NCBI GenBank assembly: GCA_021647205.1
Contig: JAKIVD010000001.1
Span: forward strand, 186,001-250,000
Direction of reading: 5' to 3'
Length of the DNA: 64,000 nucleotides
Source of the DNA: Bacteroidales bacterium
GTDB taxonomy: Bacteria; Bacteroidota; Bacteroidia; Bacteroidales; F082
The stretch's first letter is position 1. Every line of letters starts with the position of its first letter. Below are positions 8,712-17,644 of the stretch, piece after piece. The notes under the pieces are model-generated. The model had not been told where the DNA came from. It did not search any database and saw only the letters and a list, made by a program, of their open reading frames with translations. A program made the translations under genes and the position numbers.

Positions 8712-10283
8712 ATGCAAAACAAAGTCGATTTCCTCATTATCGGAACGGGAATGGCCGGTTTGATTTACGCCCTGAAAGTTGCCCCTCACGGGAAGGTCTG
8801 CCTGCTCTCCAAAACCTCAATCGACGACACGGCCACAAGCCATGCCCAGGGTGGGATAGCTGCCGTGATGTATTCGCCCGATAATTTTGAAAAACACATC
8901 TCTGATACCATTCGGGCAGGGGCCGGCCTGAATGACGAAGAAATTGTCAGGATCACGATTTTGGAATCAACAGAACGCATTCGTGAACTCATTGATTGGG
9001 GCACCCAATTCGACAAGGAAAAATCAGGGAAATATGCCCTGGCAAAAGAAGGCGGCCACTCCGAATTCCGCATCTTGCACCACAAGGACAATACCGGATT
9101 CGAGATACAGCGGGCACTCAGCAAGAAAGTGCAGCACCACCCGAATATCAAAGTGCTCGAAAACTACTTTTCCATCGACCTGATCACACAGCACCACCTA
9201 AATGAAGACGTCAGCCGGATACGCCGCGACATCAGCTGCTTTGGGGCGTATGCTTTCAATAAAGAAACCGGCGACATTAAAACCATCCTGGCGCGCACAA
9301 CCATGCTCGCTACGGGTGGCTTGGGCAATGTTTACCAAACAACAACCAACCCGGTTTTTGCCACCGGCGACGGCATCGCCATGGCCTACCGCGCAAAAGC
9401 ACGGGTGGAACATCTGGAATTTGTACAGTTTCACCCGACCTCGCTTTACAATCCCGGCGAAAAACCTTCTTTTCTGATTACAGAAGCCATGCGCGGCGCG
9501 GGAGCCATCCTGAAAACCAGAAAAGGTGTTCCCTTTATGGAAAAATATGACCGGCGAAAAGAGCTTGCACCCCGCGACATCGTGGCGCGTGCCATCGACA
9601 ACGAAATGAAACTTTCGGGTGATGAGTTTGTTTACCTTGATGCCCGAACCATCAGTAAAGAGGAAATACTGAACCACTTCCCGACAATTTATGCCAAATG
9701 CCTGAGCATCGGCCTCGACATTAGCAATGAAATGATTCCGGTTGTGCCGGCAGCCCATTATTCCTGTGGGGGGATTAAAACCGACAAAGACGGCCTGACA
9801 AGCATCAACAACCTGTATGCCTCCGGCGAAGTGGCCAGTACCGGTTTGCATGGTGCCAACCGGCTTGCCTCGAACTCATTACTCGAATCGGCGGTGTTCT
9901 CGCACCGTTCTGCCGAACATGCCATCGCTCATTTTAAAGAAAGCGAAATCGCCGGCTCCGTCCCGGAGTGGAATGCCGAAGGGACCATCATGAACGAAGA
10001 AATGATTTTAATCACCCAGTCGAAGAAAGAAGTACAGTCGATAATGAGCAACTACGTGGGGATTGTCCGTTCCAACTTGCGTTTAAACCGTGCCCTGAAC
10101 CGGCTGGAAATTATTTATCGTGAAACCGAAGATTTGTATAATAAATCTGTCATAACCGAGCCGATTTGTGAATTGCGCAACCTGATAAACGTGGCTTATC
10201 TAATCATTAAAATGGCCATGAACCGCAAAAAAAGTATCGGCCTGCATTACAATATTGATTACCCGGAAAAAACCAAAACTTAA
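8712..10283 (+). CDS. nadB: L-aspartate oxidase
   Basis: Flavoenzyme that oxidises L-aspartate to iminoaspartate, the first step of de novo NAD synthesis. The 523-residue protein starts with a Rossmann FAD motif (IIGTGMAGL, residues 9-17), followed by SHAQGGIAAVM and the substrate-site block VQFHPTSLYNPG. The FAD-binding end STGLHGANRLASNSLLE and a helical C-terminal domain complete the succinate dehydrogenase/NadB fold. It is a little shorter than some homologues but complete. The partner genes nadA and nadC are not in the window. The intergenic distance to the next gene is 36 bases, so both may be co-transcribed. Confidence 0.95.
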   Translation: MQNKVDFLIIGTGMAGLIYALKVAPHGKVCLLSKTSIDDTATSHAQGGIAAVMYSPDNFEKHISDTIRAGAGLNDEEIVRITILESTERIRELIDWGTQFDKEKSGKYALAKEGGHSEFRILHHKDNTGFEIQRALSKKVQHHPNIKVLENYFSIDLITQHHLNEDVSRIRRDISCFGAYAFNKETGDIKTILARTTMLATGGLGNVYQTTTNPVFATGDGIAMAYRAKARVEHLEFVQFHPTSLYNPGEKPSFLITEAMRGAGAILKTRKGVPFMEKYDRRKELAPRDIVARAIDNEMKLSGDEFVYLDARTISKEEILNHFPTIYAKCLSIGLDISNEMIPVVPAAHYSCGGIKTDKDGLTSINNLYASGEVASTGLHGANRLASNSLLESAVFSHRSAEHAIAHFKESEIAGSVPEWNAEGTIMNEEMILITQSKKEVQSIMSNYVGIVRSNLRLNRALNRLEIIYRETEDLYNKSVITEPICELRNLINVAYLIIKMAMNRKKSIGLHYNIDYPEKTKT

Positions 10284-10319
10284 CTTTTAGCGCATAACTT
10301 CAACCTGAAACCATCCGTC

Positions 10320-10832
10320 ATGGCCCTTATCAAATCAGTAAAAGGAATCGAACCCCGGTGGGGCAACAATTGTTTTATTGCCGATAACGCAACCCTCACG
10401 GGGGATGTAATCATGGGAAACGATTGTAGTGTTTGGTTTAATGCCGTTGTACGTGGCGATGTGCACTACATCCGCATCGGAAACAATGTCAACATCCAGG
10501 ATGGCGTTGTTATCCACTGTACTTACCGTAAGGCACCGGTCAATATTGGGAACAACGTGTCGATTGCCCATCGGGCTATTGTTCATGGTTGTATGATTCA
10601 GGACAATGTCCTGGTGGGGATGGGAGCTGTTTTAATGGATGGCGTGGTGGTTGAGAAGAACTCGGTAATTGCTGCTGGTGCTGTGGTTTCTAAAAATACA
10701 ATTGTCAAGTCGGGAAGTGTTTATGCCGGTGTTCCCGCAAAAAAAATAAAAGAAGTCGATACGTCCCTGCTCGAAGGCGAAATTCTGCGCATTTCAAATA
10801 ATTACAATATGTACGCCGGTTGGTATGACTGA
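10320..10832 (+). CDS. Gamma-carbonic anhydrase family protein (left-handed beta helix)
   Basis: A 170-residue hexapeptide-repeat protein of the gamma-carbonic anhydrase/YrdA/PaaY group. Repeats such as IGNNVNIQDGVVIH and IGNNVSIAHRAIVHG form a left-handed beta helix. The three zinc histidines of the family are present as His66, His84 and His89. Family members are trimeric cytoplasmic zinc enzymes. Many lack the acidic loop of the archaeal Cam enzyme, and their true reaction is unsettled, so carbonic anhydrase activity is a family-level guess. It is probably transcribed with nadB. Confidence 0.85.
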   Translation: MALIKSVKGIEPRWGNNCFIADNATLTGDVIMGNDCSVWFNAVVRGDVHYIRIGNNVNIQDGVVIHCTYRKAPVNIGNNVSIAHRAIVHGCMIQDNVLVGMGAVLMDGVVVEKNSVIAAGAVVSKNTIVKSGSVYAGVPAKKIKEVDTSLLEGEILRISNNYNMYAGWYD

Positions 10833-10849
10833 CAATTGGCGTAGGAAGA

Positions 10850-10879
10850 CAGTTTGTAACCAGCCAAAAGGCAAAGCCT
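10850..10879. repeat. Dispersed intergenic repeat, copy 2
   Basis: The 30 bases starting CAGTTTGTAACCAGCCAAAA differ at three positions from 5655-5684. This copy starts 18 bases after the gamma-carbonic anhydrase stop codon. Confidence 0.5.
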
Positions 10880-10945
10880 AAAGAAAATTACCACGCCCGC
10901 TGATTTCTATATTTTATTAAAAAAACAGCCTTTCCAAAAAAAGTA

Positions 10946-10953
10946 TATCTTTG
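10946..10953 (+). promoter_or_regulatory. -7 element TATCTTTG of the efflux operon
   Basis: A perfect TAnnTTTG match placed about 31 bases before the marR start. No clear -33 TTTG is visible at the usual distance. Confidence 0.6.
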
Positions 10954-10984
10954 CCGCCTTTTTAGTTGCAGATACAACCTTATA

Positions 10985-11434
10985 ATGGCGCAGCAGGCAG
11001 GAGATTTCTTTGGCCGGTGGATTGGCATCAGTGCACACAGGCTTTCGCACCTCATGACAAGAACCCTTCAGAAGAATGGTTTTGAGATGACACATGAACA
11101 GTTGGTGTTGTTGATGATCATTTCGCGGGAAAAAGGGATAAACCAAAAAGAACTGGCGAAAAAACTGGATCGGGACAAAACTTCCATCGCCCGCTCTATC
11201 AGCAAACTGGAAAGGGATCATAAAGTCGTTCGTATCCAGACAGCCGGCGACAAAAGAATCAATAATTTATACCTCACCAAAGAAGGGCTACAACTGCTGA
11301 GCAACATACGTCCTGTTGTTAAAATGGTAAGGGAACAATTGAAAAAGGGATTCTCGCCGCAAGAAATAGAATCGGTGGTTTCTTTCATGAAAAGGCTGAC
11401 CAAAAAAATAGTGGAACTGGAAAACAAGTTGTAG
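10985..11434 (+). CDS. MarR-family transcriptional regulator
   Basis: A 149-residue winged-helix DNA-binding protein. The MarR core is visible: a helix-turn-helix around INQKELAKKLDRDKTSIARS, followed by the wing (VVRIQTAGDKRINNLYLT) and C-terminal dimerisation helices. Such proteins usually repress an adjacent efflux operon and are released by small phenolic or hydrophobic compounds. Its position at the head of adaptor-RND-TolC genes, with 146 bases to the adaptor, suggests it controls that operon and itself. Confidence 0.9.
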   Translation: MAQQAGDFFGRWIGISAHRLSHLMTRTLQKNGFEMTHEQLVLLMIISREKGINQKELAKKLDRDKTSIARSISKLERDHKVVRIQTAGDKRINNLYLTKEGLQLLSNIRPVVKMVREQLKKGFSPQEIESVVSFMKRLTKKIVELENKL

Positions 11435-11580
11435 TTGCAACCAATAATGTTAATTGGAAAGCGGAAAATATTGGAAGACAAAAAAAATTGAAACCCGGCA
11501 CCAAAAGAACAGACACAGGCTTGCCATTTCAGTCCCCTTTTTTCCAAATCAAAAATACGTAATCATACAAAGGAAATAAA

Positions 11581-12717
11581 ATGACTGTAAGAAAAACATG
11601 GATTATTGCCATTCTTGTACTGGTGCTGGGGGGCTTTGGATACAAGTATATATCGGGACTGAAAAAGAGCCCGAAACGAAAAACAGAATCGCGTACTGTT
11701 GTGGCGCCGTTTCTCCTTGTGAAAAACAAAGCCCTGCCCCTGATTGTTGAAGCTTCGGGGCAACTGATTGCCAAAAACCGCATCGAAATTTATTCCGAAG
11801 TCAACGGGGTGCTCCAAAAAACAAAGAAAGACTTCCGGGCCGGTATGCCCTTTCGCAAAGGGGAATTGATGATCAGTGTGGACGCCACCGAACACACAGC
11901 CAATTTGTATGCCCAGCGCAGCGAATTCCAAAACCTGGTTACTTCCCTCTTGCCCGACCTGAAGCTGGAATTTCCCGAAGAAATCGAAAAGTGGGACAAC
12001 TACCTCAACAGCATCAGCATTGAAAAAAGTCTGCCACCCATACCGGAAACACATTCCAAAAAAGAGAAGTTCTTTGTTACGGGAAGAAAAGTGTACAGCA
12101 CTTATTACAATATTAAAAACCTTGAAGCACGACTGGAAAAGTATTCAATCAGGGCACCTTTTACGGGTATTGTTACACAGTCGAACATCAATCCCGGAGC
12201 TTTGGTGCGTACCGGACAAAAAATTGGCGTGTTCAGCAATACCGACCTGTTTGAACTGGAGCTCTCAGTAAAAGCTTCCGACGCTGCTTACGTAAAAGTA
12301 AACGACAAAGCAACAATCACCTCTTCGGACAAGGGGCAGCAGTGGACAGGGTTTGTTTCGCGCGTTAATGCAGCCATCGACCTGAATACCCAAACAGTCT
12401 CCGTATTTATTGAAACCAAAGGGGAGGGCATGAAAGAGGGGATGTTCCCGAATGCGCGTATCACTTGTGGAACGCATCAAAATGCGTACGAAATCCCAAG
12501 GAATTTACTGACGGAGAATGAGTTTATTTATACTATTTCCAATGACAGTACTATCGTAAGGACCCGAATCCGGCCCATCCGCTTTCTGGAGAAATCAGTC
12601 ATTGTAAAAGGCATTCCCGATCAGACGAAGGTCCTTGGAAAAAATATTCCGGGTATTTTTTCGGGGATGAAAGTCGTTCCAGTCCCAATGGACCAAGCCC
12701 GGGCAGAAACACTTTAG
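11581..12717 (+). CDS. RND efflux periplasmic adaptor (membrane fusion protein)
   Basis: HlyD/AcrA-type adaptor of 378 residues that links the inner-membrane RND pump to the outer-membrane channel. The N terminus carries a membrane anchor (residues about 6-22). The two halves of the barrel-sandwich (lipoyl) domain are visible: around IEIYSEVNGVLQ and around YSIRAPFTGIVTQ with the typical NPGALVRTGQ. A beta-barrel domain follows. Between the lipoyl halves the segment is less clearly a long coiled coil than in AcrA, containing prolines (SLPPIPETHS), so the tip region may be short or unusual. It lies directly upstream of the RND pump gene. Confidence 0.88.
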   Translation: MTVRKTWIIAILVLVLGGFGYKYISGLKKSPKRKTESRTVVAPFLLVKNKALPLIVEASGQLIAKNRIEIYSEVNGVLQKTKKDFRAGMPFRKGELMISVDATEHTANLYAQRSEFQNLVTSLLPDLKLEFPEEIEKWDNYLNSISIEKSLPPIPETHSKKEKFFVTGRKVYSTYYNIKNLEARLEKYSIRAPFTGIVTQSNINPGALVRTGQKIGVFSNTDLFELELSVKASDAAYVKVNDKATITSSDKGQQWTGFVSRVNAAIDLNTQTVSVFIETKGEGMKEGMFPNARITCGTHQNAYEIPRNLLTENEFIYTISNDSTIVRTRIRPIRFLEKSVIVKGIPDQTKVLGKNIPGIFSGMKVVPVPMDQARAETL

Positions 12718-12733
12718 GCATGAAAACGCCTTT

Positions 12734-12759
12734 GAACCGACGGGATAACCCGTCGGTTC
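12734..12759 (+). other. Perfect 11-bp intercistronic hairpin
   Basis: GAACCGACGGG (12734-12744), loop ATAA, CCCGTCGGTTC (12749-12759). There is no T tract after it, so it is unlikely to be a terminator. It may stabilise or process the mRNA between the adaptor and the pump, or be a REP-like element. Confidence 0.55.
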
Positions 12760-12794
12760 ACGCACGAGAATGATTATCGCAAGAATGTAAATAC

Positions 12795-15700
12795 ATGAAA
12801 AAAATAATTGCATACTTTATCAAATACCCGGTTGCGACCAATGTCTTCATCCTGGCTTTTGTGTTGTTTGGCAGCATTTCCATGCTCAGCCTGAAATCCT
12901 CCTTTTTTCCCTTAAACGAAAGCAGGGTCATCAGTATCCAGCTGGCGTATCCCGGTGCCTCGCCCGAAGAAATGGAAGAGGGTGTTGTCCTGAAAATCGA
13001 GGACAACCTGCGTGGGGTTACCGGTATCGAACGGGTAACTTCGGTTTCCTCGGAAAACACGGCAACCATTACCGTTGAGGTGTTCAAGGACTTTCAAACC
13101 GATTTGGTACTCGAAGATGTGAAAAATGCAGTCAACCGGATTAACTCTTTCCCCGTGGACATGGAACCCGCCGTCATTTTCAAAAACGAAATGCTCAACA
13201 AAGTGATTACTTTTTCCGTTAGTGCAGATAACATTTCGTTGAAATCGCTGAAACAAATTGGTCGGCAAATTGAAGACGATCTGCGTGGGATTCAAGGCAT
13301 TTCGAAAGTGGAATTATCGGGTTTCCCGGAGGAAGAAATCGAAATTGCCGTAGATGAAAATACCCTTCGTGCCTACAACCTCACCTTTGAAGAAGTGGCC
13401 AGCGCCGTTAAAAAGGCCAACCTCGATATTACCGGTGGAAAGATTAAAACCGAAAAAGAAGAATACCTCATCAGGGGGCGCTTTAAGCAGTATTTCGGCC
13501 ACGAGCTCAACAACATCATCATCCGTTCTGATATGAGCGGAAAAGTGATCCGCCTGATGGATATTGCGGTAGTGAACGACCGCTGGTCGGAGAACCCCAA
13601 CCGTATTGAAGTGGATGCCGAGCCTTCGGTGGAAATTGATGTCCAGACTACCAACAACGAAGATTTTTTGCAGGCAGCGGACAACATCAGGAAATACATC
13701 AGGACTTTTAATGAAAAAGAATCCGGTGTACATGCTGTTATCGTGCACGACAGGTCGGTCAACCTGATTGAAAGGCGGGCATTGCTTGTACAGAACGGAA
13801 CCATGGGCATGCTGCTGGTGCTCCTTTTCCTTTCACTCTTTCTTAACCCCCGCATGGCCTTTTGGGTGGCAGTGGGCTTGCCCATTTCCTTTTTCGGGAT
13901 GTTCATTCTGGCCGATATTTACGGGGTAACCATCAATGTCATTTCGCTTTTCGGGATGATAGTGGTTGTCGGTATTTTGGTGGATGACGGCATTGTAATT
14001 GCCGAAAACATCTATCACCACTACGAAAAGGGGAAAAACCCCATCCGTGCGGCCATCGACGGCACCATGGAAGTGTTGCCTGCCATTGTTTCGGCCATCA
14101 TCACCACCATCATTGCCTTCTCTACTTTCTTTTTTCTCGACGGGCGCATCGGCGACTACTTCGGCGAACTTGCTTTTGTGGTAATTGCCACGCTTGTAAT
14201 TTCGCTCATCGAAGCTATTATTATTTTGCCCTCCCACCTGGCGCACTCGAAAGCCCTGCGCGGCGAGCGGTCACAAAACAGGATCGTTCAATTTATGGAC
14301 AAAGTGATGTTTTGGATGCGCGATAAAACCTACGCACCCTTCCTTCGCTTTGCCCTGAACAACAAGGCGCTCATTTTCGCTGTTATTATTACCTTGTTTG
14401 TTTTAACGCTGGCTTCTTTCAAAGGCGGGATAATCCGGGGAACATTTTTTCCGTTCATCGAACGCGACAACATCAGCATTACGCTGAAGATGCCTTCAGG
14501 AAGCAACGAAATGATTACCGAAGCCTGGATTGACAAGATTGAGGCAGCTGCCTGGGAGGTGAATGAGGATATTAAAAAGGAGCGCGAAGACGGGCTTGGT
14601 GTGATTAAGCACATCGAGAAAAAAATCGGCCCCACAACTTCTGACGGCAGCCTGAACCTGATCCTGCTGGAAGGTGAAACAAGAAACATGGCCAGCTTTG
14701 TCATTGCCAATGCCATTGCCAAAAAAGCAGGCCCGGTGTTGGGAGCCGAGTCATTGTCTTATGGTGCCGGCGGTTCATTTGGCAAGCCGGTTTCGGTGGC
14801 TTTTCTGGGCAACAACCTCGAAGAACTTGAAGGCGCAAAAGCTGACCTAAAAGCCGAGTTGAACAAACTCAGTGCGCTCAAAGATGTGAACGACAACGAC
14901 AGGCTGGGCATTAAAGAGATTGATGTTAAGCTAAAAGACAAGGCCTACATGCTTGGCCTGACCCTGCAGGATGTGCTGGGGCAGATTCGCTCCGGATTCT
15001 TCGGGAGGGAAGTCCAGCGCCTGCAACGTGGCAGGGATGAAGTTAAAATCTGGGTGCGCTACAGCGAAGAGGGGCGCTCATCTATTACCAACCTTAGCGA
15101 AATGTTTATTTCGACTCCTTCAAAAGACCGTGTGCCTTTTGGAGAAATTGCCACTTATTCGATAAAGCGCGGTATCGTCTCCATCAACCACCTCGATGGC
15201 AAACGCCAAATTGTTGTTGATGCCGACCTTGTTGACGAAACCACTTCGGTAACTGACATCCTGGAGGATGTTCAGCAAAATATTGTTCCGGGAATCCTGG
15301 CTAAGTACCCGTCAGTTACAGCGCTCTTCGAGGGCCAGAACAGGGAAGCCCAAAAGACTTCCTCTTCGGCGGGCAGGGTACTGCCGGTTGTTTTTTTCCT
15401 GATTATTGCCATCATCACTTTTACATTTCGGTCGTTCGGGCAAACCATGCTTTTGTTTGTCCTTATTCCTTTCAGCCTGATTGGTGTTGCCTGGGGACAC
15501 TGGGCACACGGCATCCCGGTCAATATTCTTTCGATGCTGGGTGTTATTGCACTCATCGGAATATTGGTCAACGACGGCCTGGTGCTGGTCACTAAATTCA
15601 ACCTTTATTTAAAGGAAGGCATTCCGTTTAAAGAAGCTGTTTACCAGGCAGGTGTTTCCAGGTTCAGGGCTATTTTCCTCACCTCGGTAACAACCGTTGC

Positions 15701-15950
15701 CGGGCTTGCCCCCCTTATCCTTGAAAAAAGCATGCAGGCCCAGTTTCTAATCCCCATGGCAATTTCGGTGGCTTACGGAATTACCATGGCTACAGTACTT
15801 ACCCTTGTACTGTTACCGGTTTTACTGGTTTCGTTAAACAGTGCGAAACGATTCCTTCATTTCCTGTGGGAAGGCGAGTGGGCTGCCGCCGAACAATTTG
15901 AAACAGCCATACAAGAACTTAAATCTGAAAACGATGAATTCAATAAATAG
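12795..15950 (+). CDS. RND-family efflux pump permease (AcrB type)
   Basis: Inner-membrane proton-driven efflux transporter of 1051 residues, the usual RND length. It shows the family plan: first membrane helix near the N terminus (KYPVATNVFILAFVLF), a large periplasmic porter domain, a six-helix bundle starting near residue 330 with GILVDDGIVIAENIYHH (the aspartates of the proton relay), a second periplasmic loop, and a second bundle with IGILVNDGLVLVTKFN. The sequence fits the HAE-1/MdtC-like group. Substrates may be drugs, bile salts or hydrophobic compounds and cannot be told from the sequence. The last 17 bases overlap the start of the TolC gene. Confidence 0.93.
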   Translation: MKKIIAYFIKYPVATNVFILAFVLFGSISMLSLKSSFFPLNESRVISIQLAYPGASPEEMEEGVVLKIEDNLRGVTGIERVTSVSSENTATITVEVFKDFQTDLVLEDVKNAVNRINSFPVDMEPAVIFKNEMLNKVITFSVSADNISLKSLKQIGRQIEDDLRGIQGISKVELSGFPEEEIEIAVDENTLRAYNLTFEEVASAVKKANLDITGGKIKTEKEEYLIRGRFKQYFGHELNNIIIRSDMSGKVIRLMDIAVVNDRWSENPNRIEVDAEPSVEIDVQTTNNEDFLQAADNIRKYIRTFNEKESGVHAVIVHDRSVNLIERRALLVQNGTMGMLLVLLFLSLFLNPRMAFWVAVGLPISFFGMFILADIYGVTINVISLFGMIVVVGILVDDGIVIAENIYHHYEKGKNPIRAAIDGTMEVLPAIVSAIITTIIAFSTFFFLDGRIGDYFGELAFVVIATLVISLIEAIIILPSHLAHSKALRGERSQNRIVQFMDKVMFWMRDKTYAPFLRFALNNKALIFAVIITLFVLTLASFKGGIIRGTFFPFIERDNISITLKMPSGSNEMITEAWIDKIEAAAWEVNEDIKKEREDGLGVIKHIEKKIGPTTSDGSLNLILLEGETRNMASFVIANAIAKKAGPVLGAESLSYGAGGSFGKPVSVAFLGNNLEELEGAKADLKAELNKLSALKDVNDNDRLGIKEIDVKLKDKAYMLGLTLQDVLGQIRSGFFGREVQRLQRGRDEVKIWVRYSEEGRSSITNLSEMFISTPSKDRVPFGEIATYSIKRGIVSINHLDGKRQIVVDADLVDETTSVTDILEDVQQNIVPGILAKYPSVTALFEGQNREAQKTSSSAGRVLPVVFFLIIAIITFTFRSFGQTMLLFVLIPFSLIGVAWGHWAHGIPVNILSMLGVIALIGILVNDGLVLVTKFNLYLKEGIPFKEAVYQAGVSRFRAIFLTSVTTVAGLAPLILEKSMQAQFLIPMAISVAYGITMATVLTLVLLPVLLVSLNSAKRFLHFLWEGEWAAAEQFETAIQELKSENDEFNK

Positions 15951-17259
15951 GGTTTTGATTATCCTGTTCATGATTGCTGCTTTCCCGGCAGTGGGACAGT
16001 CTGTACCTGATTCTGTCCTGTCATTGCCAAAAGCTGTGCAAATTACCATGCAGCGGAATTATGACATCCGGATTGCAAAAAACAACATCCGGATTGCCGA
16101 AAACAATGCCGGTGTTTTGAATACTGGATACCTTCCCCAGCTCGTTGGTAGTGCTGGCGGAACATACAACAAAAATAATTCGGACCTGACGTTTTTTACC
16201 GGGGATAAAGTCTCCCGTGAAGGGGCTGTCTCAAAAACCTACAACGCTGCACTGGGCTTGAACTACCGTTTATTTGACGGCATGAACCGTCACTATAACA
16301 ACAAAGTGTTGAAAGCCGATTACAGCCTTTCGGAACTACAGGCCAGGGCAGTTATTGAAAATACACTTATCGCACTTGTCCGTTCGTATTACGAAGTGGC
16401 CAACCTGAGCGCACGCATCGAAAATATTAAGCGGACAATCAATATTTCGAACATTCGGTACAACTACGTCAAAGACCAGTATTTTTATGGGCAAGCCACC
16501 GAGCTTGATTTGCTCAATTCGGAAGTCGATTTAAACAATGACAGCATTAATTTTATCAACACCAGGCGCGAACTCGAACTGGCTGAAAACAACCTGAATG
16601 TCATTTTAAGCCTGGAAATGGACACCCCGTTCCGAGTAGATACCCTGGTAAACTACGCGGTGGGTATTGAAAAGGAATTAATGTTGGAAAGCGCACTCAA
16701 CCGCAATGTAGATTACCTGATTGCACAGCAGAACAAAAACATATCTGACCTGCTGATTAAACAAAGCAAATCGGGTTACATACCTACGCTCGACATTAAT
16801 GGAAATTATGGCGTTTCAGGATTGAACAGTGATCTGGGCAATCTGCTGGCACAACAAAGCACAGGATTCACTACAGGCATTACCTTAAACTGGAATCTTT
16901 TTGACGGGGGAAGGACACGGACCAACGAACTGAATGCCCGTATTGCCCTTGAGAACTCGAACCAACAACTTGCGCAGTCGAAAACGGAACTGGAAAGGCA
17001 GATCTCAGACGCGTATTCGAACTATTCCAATGCCCTGTTTGTACTGAGGGCTGAAGAAAAGAACAAACAGACCAATCGCATGAACCTTTCGAGATCGGGA
17101 GAAATGTTCCGACTGGGGCAAATCTCTTCCATCGACTTCAGGAAGGCGCAGGTTGACCTGGAAGATTCCATCAACCGCTACAACGAAGCCTTGTATTTTG
17201 CTAAAATTGCCGAACTGGAGCTGATGAAACTGGCAGGCTTGTTTTTAGATGAACTTTAA
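15934..17259 (+). CDS. TolC-family outer-membrane efflux protein
   Basis: Outer-membrane channel of 441 residues completing the tripartite pump. The ATG at 15934 is chosen because it starts a clear signal peptide (INRVLIILFMIAAFPAVGQ) and overlaps the pump gene by only 17 bases, indicating translational coupling; an upstream in-frame start would lie deep in the pump gene. Two related OEP repeats are seen, each with long coiled-coil helices (around residues 95-200 and 300-420) and short beta strands. The FDG motif (YRLFDG and WNLFDGG) appears in both halves, as is typical for TolC. Confidence 0.9.
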   Translation: MNSINRVLIILFMIAAFPAVGQSVPDSVLSLPKAVQITMQRNYDIRIAKNNIRIAENNAGVLNTGYLPQLVGSAGGTYNKNNSDLTFFTGDKVSREGAVSKTYNAALGLNYRLFDGMNRHYNNKVLKADYSLSELQARAVIENTLIALVRSYYEVANLSARIENIKRTINISNIRYNYVKDQYFYGQATELDLLNSEVDLNNDSINFINTRRELELAENNLNVILSLEMDTPFRVDTLVNYAVGIEKELMLESALNRNVDYLIAQQNKNISDLLIKQSKSGYIPTLDINGNYGVSGLNSDLGNLLAQQSTGFTTGITLNWNLFDGGRTRTNELNARIALENSNQQLAQSKTELERQISDAYSNYSNALFVLRAEEKNKQTNRMNLSRSGEMFRLGQISSIDFRKAQVDLEDSINRYNEALYFAKIAELELMKLAGLFLDEL

Positions 17260-17644
17260 TCGCTGAATCAGTCGAGCAAAAGGCCCTGTTCTACCATTAT
17301 TATTATTTCCCTGCTGGCTGATACTGTGTTCTATACGTATTGAGCAATCATTTTATTTGGAATAAATTCAAATAAACCCCGGTTTTTACTTGCTATTTTA
17401 ATTCTTTGTAGTATTTTTGCAGCTAGTTTTCAGATCCTGACCAATCTAAAACCGGAGTATTTAATATACCATAGTAACCAAAACCTTTGTATTGCATTAC
17501 GCTTGTCATTGCGGGCGGGCAACAAATCGTTTAGCTGTTGTCCCTGCTGAGATGAGTATTTAGGCGCTGCGAAGGTTTAATTATATATACACAACGTTCT
17601 TTGTTTTTGATTTTGACCAATCTATAAAACTAACTTTATTTATC
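17260..17644. other. 385-base intergenic region with long leader
   Basis: No gene. A -7 element at 17412-17419 gives a leader of about 220 bases. GACCAATCTA occurs at 17439-17448 and again at 17615-17624. An imperfect hairpin (17517-17544, GGGCAACA against TGTTGTCCC) lies between them. No known riboswitch was recognised. Confidence 0.4.
17412..17419 (+). promoter_or_regulatory. -7 element TATTTTTG
   Basis: A TAnnTTTG match, the only one seen upstream of the T9SS repeat protein, implying a leader of about 220 bases. Confidence 0.45.

Noticed and set aside
9198-9851. 217-codon minus-strand frame inside nadB
   Set aside because: Antisense shadow of conserved FAD-enzyme sequence.
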